The position numbers were made by a program, and so were the translations under genes. A stretch of DNA of 64,000 bases from the NCBI GenBank assembly GCA_033816765.1, contig CM066289.1, positions 3,596,001 through 3,660,000 of the forward strand. The letters are read 5' to 3'. The stretch comes from Nothopassalora personata. Its lineage: Eukaryota > Ascomycota > Dothideomycetes > Mycosphaerellales > Mycosphaerellaceae. Shown here one piece after another: positions 60,788 through 64,000 of the stretch; position 1 is the stretch's first letter, and the number at the start of each line of letters is the position of its first letter. Under the pieces are notes generated by a model. That model worked only from the letters and a program-made list of their open reading frames with translations. It was not told the origin of the DNA and did not search any database.

Positions 60788-62653
60788 ATGCCGGGGAAAC
60801 GCGGGCCACGACTACTAGCGGAGATCCAAGCGGTTGACACCGAACACTCTAACTTCAAGAACAGCAACACCTCGCGAAAACCACTGCAATCAATCGACAA
60901 CAATCAGCGACGAACAGCGCCTCCACCAGCGAAGAAGAGGAAGTCCAACGACGGCATCGAGATCAAGGCCGATGAAGCTCCTCCGAACATGTACATGACA
61001 CCGCCAGCTTCACAACCCGCGGCCAAGCCAAAGGTGCAGCGGACGGTGAAGAGACTGCCCGGGTACATGCTCGATGTCACTACCATGTCGCTTGAGGAAG
61101 GTCTATACTCGCCAGCCATAGCACTTCAATCGAGGTCACTGGAGTCTGGACTGGAAACAGATGCCCCAGCGCGTGTGCCACCACCACAACATATCGCGCT
61201 CGAGTCAACCTTGACAGTTCACCCCACCTTCAACACCAAGACAATCAAGCCAGAGAACAAGGCTGCTTCCAATGATGCGGTGCGGTACCTTCGCCAGCTG
61301 AGCAAAACCACCGATCCAAGGGACTCAGATATACGAAGCGCCTTCCACTTCACCAAAGGCCGGGCGCAAAGCGCGAGATCCAAGAGATCACGAAGTCGCA
61401 AGTTAGACGTCGGGAGTGAGGACGAAGAGGAAAGGCCTATTACGATAAGAAGCAAATACGCGGAAGCACAGTCTCTGTGGAATAACGCCGACGATTTCTG
61501 GTCTGTCGTTGGTTGGGCTTTCAATTGCAGTGTCAACCACAAATCACGCTGGGAGCGGTGGAGAGTGTGGCTCGACCAGATGCTAGACGTGCTGCTGAAA
61601 GATCTAGAGGCACACATGGCGTTGAAGGAGGAACAAGATGTGGACCTGTCGGACACGATAATGGCTGAATTTCTGGCGTCAATCGGACACGGGCGTAACA
61701 ACCAAAGAAAGCTTATGCGCGCTGTGTTCGCCGATGGGAGCAAGACGAGTATGGGACTGTTTCCCGAAATATGGCGAGGCGAGCCAAAGCCACCCAAGAA
61801 GAAGAAAGAGGAACCTTCTGCGAAGCGCAAAAAGCTGGACATTGACAACGGCGAGTATGGCGACTACTTTGACAGCGATTCTGATGCGCCAGACAGCGAG
61901 GAAGGCAGAGAACAAAGGTCGAAGTCGGCCGCAGGACCCTCGACCAATAGTCGCACGCCTGGAGCAGGGTTTCGCGACGAAGAGGATGGTGAGGAGAGCG
62001 AAGATGAGCTGTCGGGAGAGCAAGTCAGCGAACAGACCATCAATGCTTTCGGGGGCCAGGAATCGATCCGCTTGCGACAGAGATTCCTCACACTACTCAC
62101 CCGCTTCAGCTCTGCGGCACCGCAACTCTTCGTTGACGCTTCCGAGTTGTTCTCACTCTGCACGGAATTCATTCGGCCTCTCTTATTGCCCGTCTTCCAG
62201 CAGTTTGTGCTGCCCATCAAGCCCTTCTTGGCCTCTAACCTCCAAGCTACCTTCAACGAGATGCTCTTCCAGCCGCTGCTAGGGACCAGCATGCCGTCTT
62301 ACTTCATTACTAGACAGGTGCTAGAGAACACTTATGCTCCTTATGCTGCGGTCAACACCTCTGCAGCTGACAACGCCAAGGTCAGTCTACTTACGGAGAG
62401 TTTGTTACGATCGCTTTGGAGATCCGGACTGCTCACTGGCGATCTCACGAGCCTCAAAGCGGCAGTCGAGACTGGAATCAAAGCTAGGAACGACAGAGTG
62501 AGCTTCGATGGACGCAAGAAGAAGTATGCAAATGGTAATGACGAATGCAAGTCTGTGCTCGAGTGTTCTGCTCAGAGGATGCAGATCCTGCTTGATCTGA
62601 TCCAGCCGCAAGCCATCAGCAGTGCGCAGCTTCTTACGACCGGCTGGCTCTAG
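60788..62653 (+). CDS. Predicted nuclear protein, probably a PHD-finger protein that has lost its PHD end
   Basis: 621 residues, single exon, ATG at 60,788 (MPGKRGPRLL). Basic signals PAKKRKS and KPPKKKKEEPSAKRKKLD, with acidic and Ser-rich stretches (SDSDAPDSEEGRE, EDGEESEDELSGEQ), point to the nucleus. Two conserved-looking helical regions: ADDFWSVVGWAFNCSVNHKS with WERWRVWLDQMLDVLLKDLE, and a C-terminal one (TLLTRFSSAAPQLF through QILLDLIQPQAISSAQLL). It stops where a PHD finger begins in another frame. Function is not known to me; the fungal pattern of this N-part followed by a C-terminal PHD finger is from memory. Confidence 0.75.
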   Translation: MPGKRGPRLLAEIQAVDTEHSNFKNSNTSRKPLQSIDNNQRRTAPPPAKKRKSNDGIEIKADEAPPNMYMTPPASQPAAKPKVQRTVKRLPGYMLDVTTMSLEEGLYSPAIALQSRSLESGLETDAPARVPPPQHIALESTLTVHPTFNTKTIKPENKAASNDAVRYLRQLSKTTDPRDSDIRSAFHFTKGRAQSARSKRSRSRKLDVGSEDEEERPITIRSKYAEAQSLWNNADDFWSVVGWAFNCSVNHKSRWERWRVWLDQMLDVLLKDLEAHMALKEEQDVDLSDTIMAEFLASIGHGRNNQRKLMRAVFADGSKTSMGLFPEIWRGEPKPPKKKKEEPSAKRKKLDIDNGEYGDYFDSDSDAPDSEEGREQRSKSAAGPSTNSRTPGAGFRDEEDGEESEDELSGEQVSEQTINAFGGQESIRLRQRFLTLLTRFSSAAPQLFVDASELFSLCTEFIRPLLLPVFQQFVLPIKPFLASNLQATFNEMLFQPLLGTSMPSYFITRQVLENTYAPYAAVNTSAADNAKVSLLTESLLRSLWRSGLLTGDLTSLKAAVETGIKARNDRVSFDGRKKKYANGNDECKSVLECSAQRMQILLDLIQPQAISSAQLLTTGWL

Positions 62654-62843
62654 CCAAAGCGACTTTGACTTCGACTGCACGGGTTGTGGCGCACAAGGAA
62701 GGAATCTGATTGATGGAAGTACACAGATCGCCTGTGATGTGTCTAAGGTCTGGCAACACAGCGTCTGCCTTGGTATTACGCCCGAGCAGGCTGGGGATGG
62801 AGACTTTGGTGTTGTCTGCGATCGGTGCAAGATGCTTGCATGA
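62645..62843 (+). pseudogene. PHD finger, out of frame with the upstream protein
   Basis: The frame QSDFDFDCTGCGAQGRN, then IACDVSKVWQHSVCLGI and VVCDRCKMLA to TGA at 62,843 is a PHD finger with seven of eight zinc ligands. Ser (TCT) stands where the fourth Cys (TGT) is usual. It starts immediately after the 621-residue frame ends, shifted by one base, and has no ATG of its own. An indel near 62,640-62,655, an unrecognised intron or an assembly error could explain this. Confidence 0.7.
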
Positions 62844-63392
62844 GGCCCATATCCGCATGATGCACCGCTGCCGAGCGGCATCGTCTTTCATAGTGATCTC
62901 GCTGACCTGTCCTAGCTCTACGCCAGCAATATCAGGTCAGACCAACGTCTGCTCCTAAGGTATCACCTATCGCACTCTGCCTGCGCGTGCAACAGCTAAT
63001 CGGCTAAGCAACATTGAGTGGTCGCCATGATCCAGAGCCTAGTCGCTGAGTGCTGCCTCCCGAGGACCTGGCGATTGAGCCGACTATCTGAATAGCTGAA
63101 CCGCCTCTCGTCCAAGTCATTCTACTCTGGGCCTCGTCGTTCGAGAGCGCACTTAACACCTCGAACCGTTGTTGTACTTACACTTGCCACAGACGTATAT
63201 AGTCTGTGACTCTTTCAGCTAAGGCCTAAAGTTGGCCATCGCTGCCGACTCTACTCTTCTGCCTCACCAGCCCAAATCAGGTCCCTCACTTACCATGCAA
63301 CATCACGGTCACCCATCATGCAAATTGGCCTTGTACAACAGATTCGATCATCAGATCAGAATAACTCCAAAATGAACTAAACAAATGTCAAC
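62844..63392. other. Intergenic region without a supported gene
   Basis: No domain, RNA or repeat seen. It contains the 3' region of the preceding gene. Confidence 0.5.
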
Positions 63393-64000
63393 ATGCACGA
63401 CAAGTACACCGCCATGCAAAACGATCGCCTCATCAAGATCTACATCGGCGCTGAACCCAAATAACTACTCATGGCGCAGAGCGTTCTCGTTCGCGCGTCA
63501 AACTACTTCCGCGGCGCCCTGATTCGAGGTTTCGAAGAGTCGAACGGTATCCTTCGCAAACCAGATGATGACCTCACGGTCTGGGAAACTCTGACCTACT
63601 GGATGACTGAGAGGAGTTCCCGATCGAAGACGTGGATAATGAGACCTTGATCAATCAAAGCGTGGTACCTGGCTGACTACTATATCATAACCGAGCTACA
63701 AGACGACATCATGAGGGAGCGTTTGAACAGCTCATCAGGGGATCTCACCAAGCCCTCAGAGTTCATGCGATACTTCAGCTTCACGCAATCGGACACGTTA
63801 CCACGCGAGCTGTACGCCGAGATCCCGATGTTGCTGGCCAGCCGGGGGAAAGACTGGCAAGGACTTACACCATTTCAAGAGGGTCCTAACCACGCAGCCG
63901 GCGTTTTGGCTGCAGTCATTGCTTGGCGTGGCCAACCCGAGTGGTGGAGCAATCACTACATCACCCAGAACCCTGACAAAGTTCATGAGCCTGTCTGGCT
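63393..64000 (+). pseudogene. BTB/POZ-like gene, broken, running off the window
   Basis: ATG at 63,393 starts LIKIYIGAEPK, then an in-frame TAA at 63,462-63,464. Reading on gives SVLVRASNYFRGALIRGFEE and DDDLTVWETLTYWMTE, which resembles the fungal BTB fold (exchange of VxxG, hold-off residues and the fifth helix). Frameshifts occur near 63,615 and 63,660 (FPIEDVDNETLINQ, then KAWYLADYYIITELQDDIM). The last frame is open to the window end. At least one stop and two shifts argue for a pseudogene. Confidence 0.65.

Overview
ORGANISM. The window looks like a chromosome segment of a filamentous ascomycete (Pezizomycotina, most likely Dothideomycetes; the class is inference). Reasons: short spliceosomal introns with CTAAC/CTGAC-type branch sites, fungal genes (an FMP42-type MFS transporter, an SDR, a PHD-type protein), and massive repeat-induced point mutation (RIP). 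In the old repeats CA and TG are almost absent and TA is very common, so CAG/CAA/TGG codons have become TAG/TAA stops. This is the CpA-to-TpA signature of RIP. 

LAYOUT. (1) About 1-51,985 is a nested retrotransposon cluster. The matrix is an old RIP-mutated gypsy chromovirus, called gypsy B here: probable 5' LTR remnant at 235-522, pol in pieces at 18.4-20.6, 27.2-28.3 and 35.7-35.8 kb, an antisense accessory gene at about 35.9-36.9 kb, and a 3' LTR at about 36.9-37.2 kb. Inside it lie: gypsy A (RIP-mutated, 523-17,575), itself interrupted by a young copia element (1999-7229); a young gypsy chromovirus, gypsy 1 (20,559-27,186, minus strand); a young gypsy element, gypsy 2 (28,311-35,686, plus strand); and a solo LTR (36,225-36,553). 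From 37.3 to 50.6 kb there are further RIP-mutated pieces: an old gypsy 1 relative (37,523-about 42,039) and an inverted gypsy A copy (42,805-50,115). Two near-identical about 760-bp non-LTR-like units (42,040-42,804 and 46,529-47,289) lie in or next to them. A second gypsy B 3' end, another solo LTR and a copia LTR close the cluster at 51,985. (2) About 52-64 kb is single-copy genic DNA with normal base composition: MFS transporter (minus), a candidate small secreted cysteine-containing protein, a 467-bp MITE, a second candidate secreted protein with a GC-AG intron, an SDR (minus), a divergently transcribed nuclear protein whose PHD finger is out of frame, and a broken BTB-like gene running off the window end. 

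HOW IT WORKS TOGETHER. The three young elements have identical or near-identical LTRs, 5-bp target-site duplications and no RIP scars, and they sit in heavily mutated hosts. This gives two clear age layers. Gypsy 1 and gypsy 2 both show a canonical -1 frameshift heptamer at the gag-pol junction. Both also show a 9-nt complementarity between the LTR and the sequence just after it, as expected for self-primed (Tf1/sushi-type) reverse transcription. The most unusual content is a three-exon gene encoding a six-cysteine protein, carried antisense between pol and the 3' LTR of gypsy 1. A RIP-mutated antisense gene for a different cysteine and coiled-coil protein sits at the same place in gypsy B. 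A RIP-mutated sense reading frame of about 1,050 codons or more, which I do not recognise, lies between the integrase and the 3' LTR of gypsy A.
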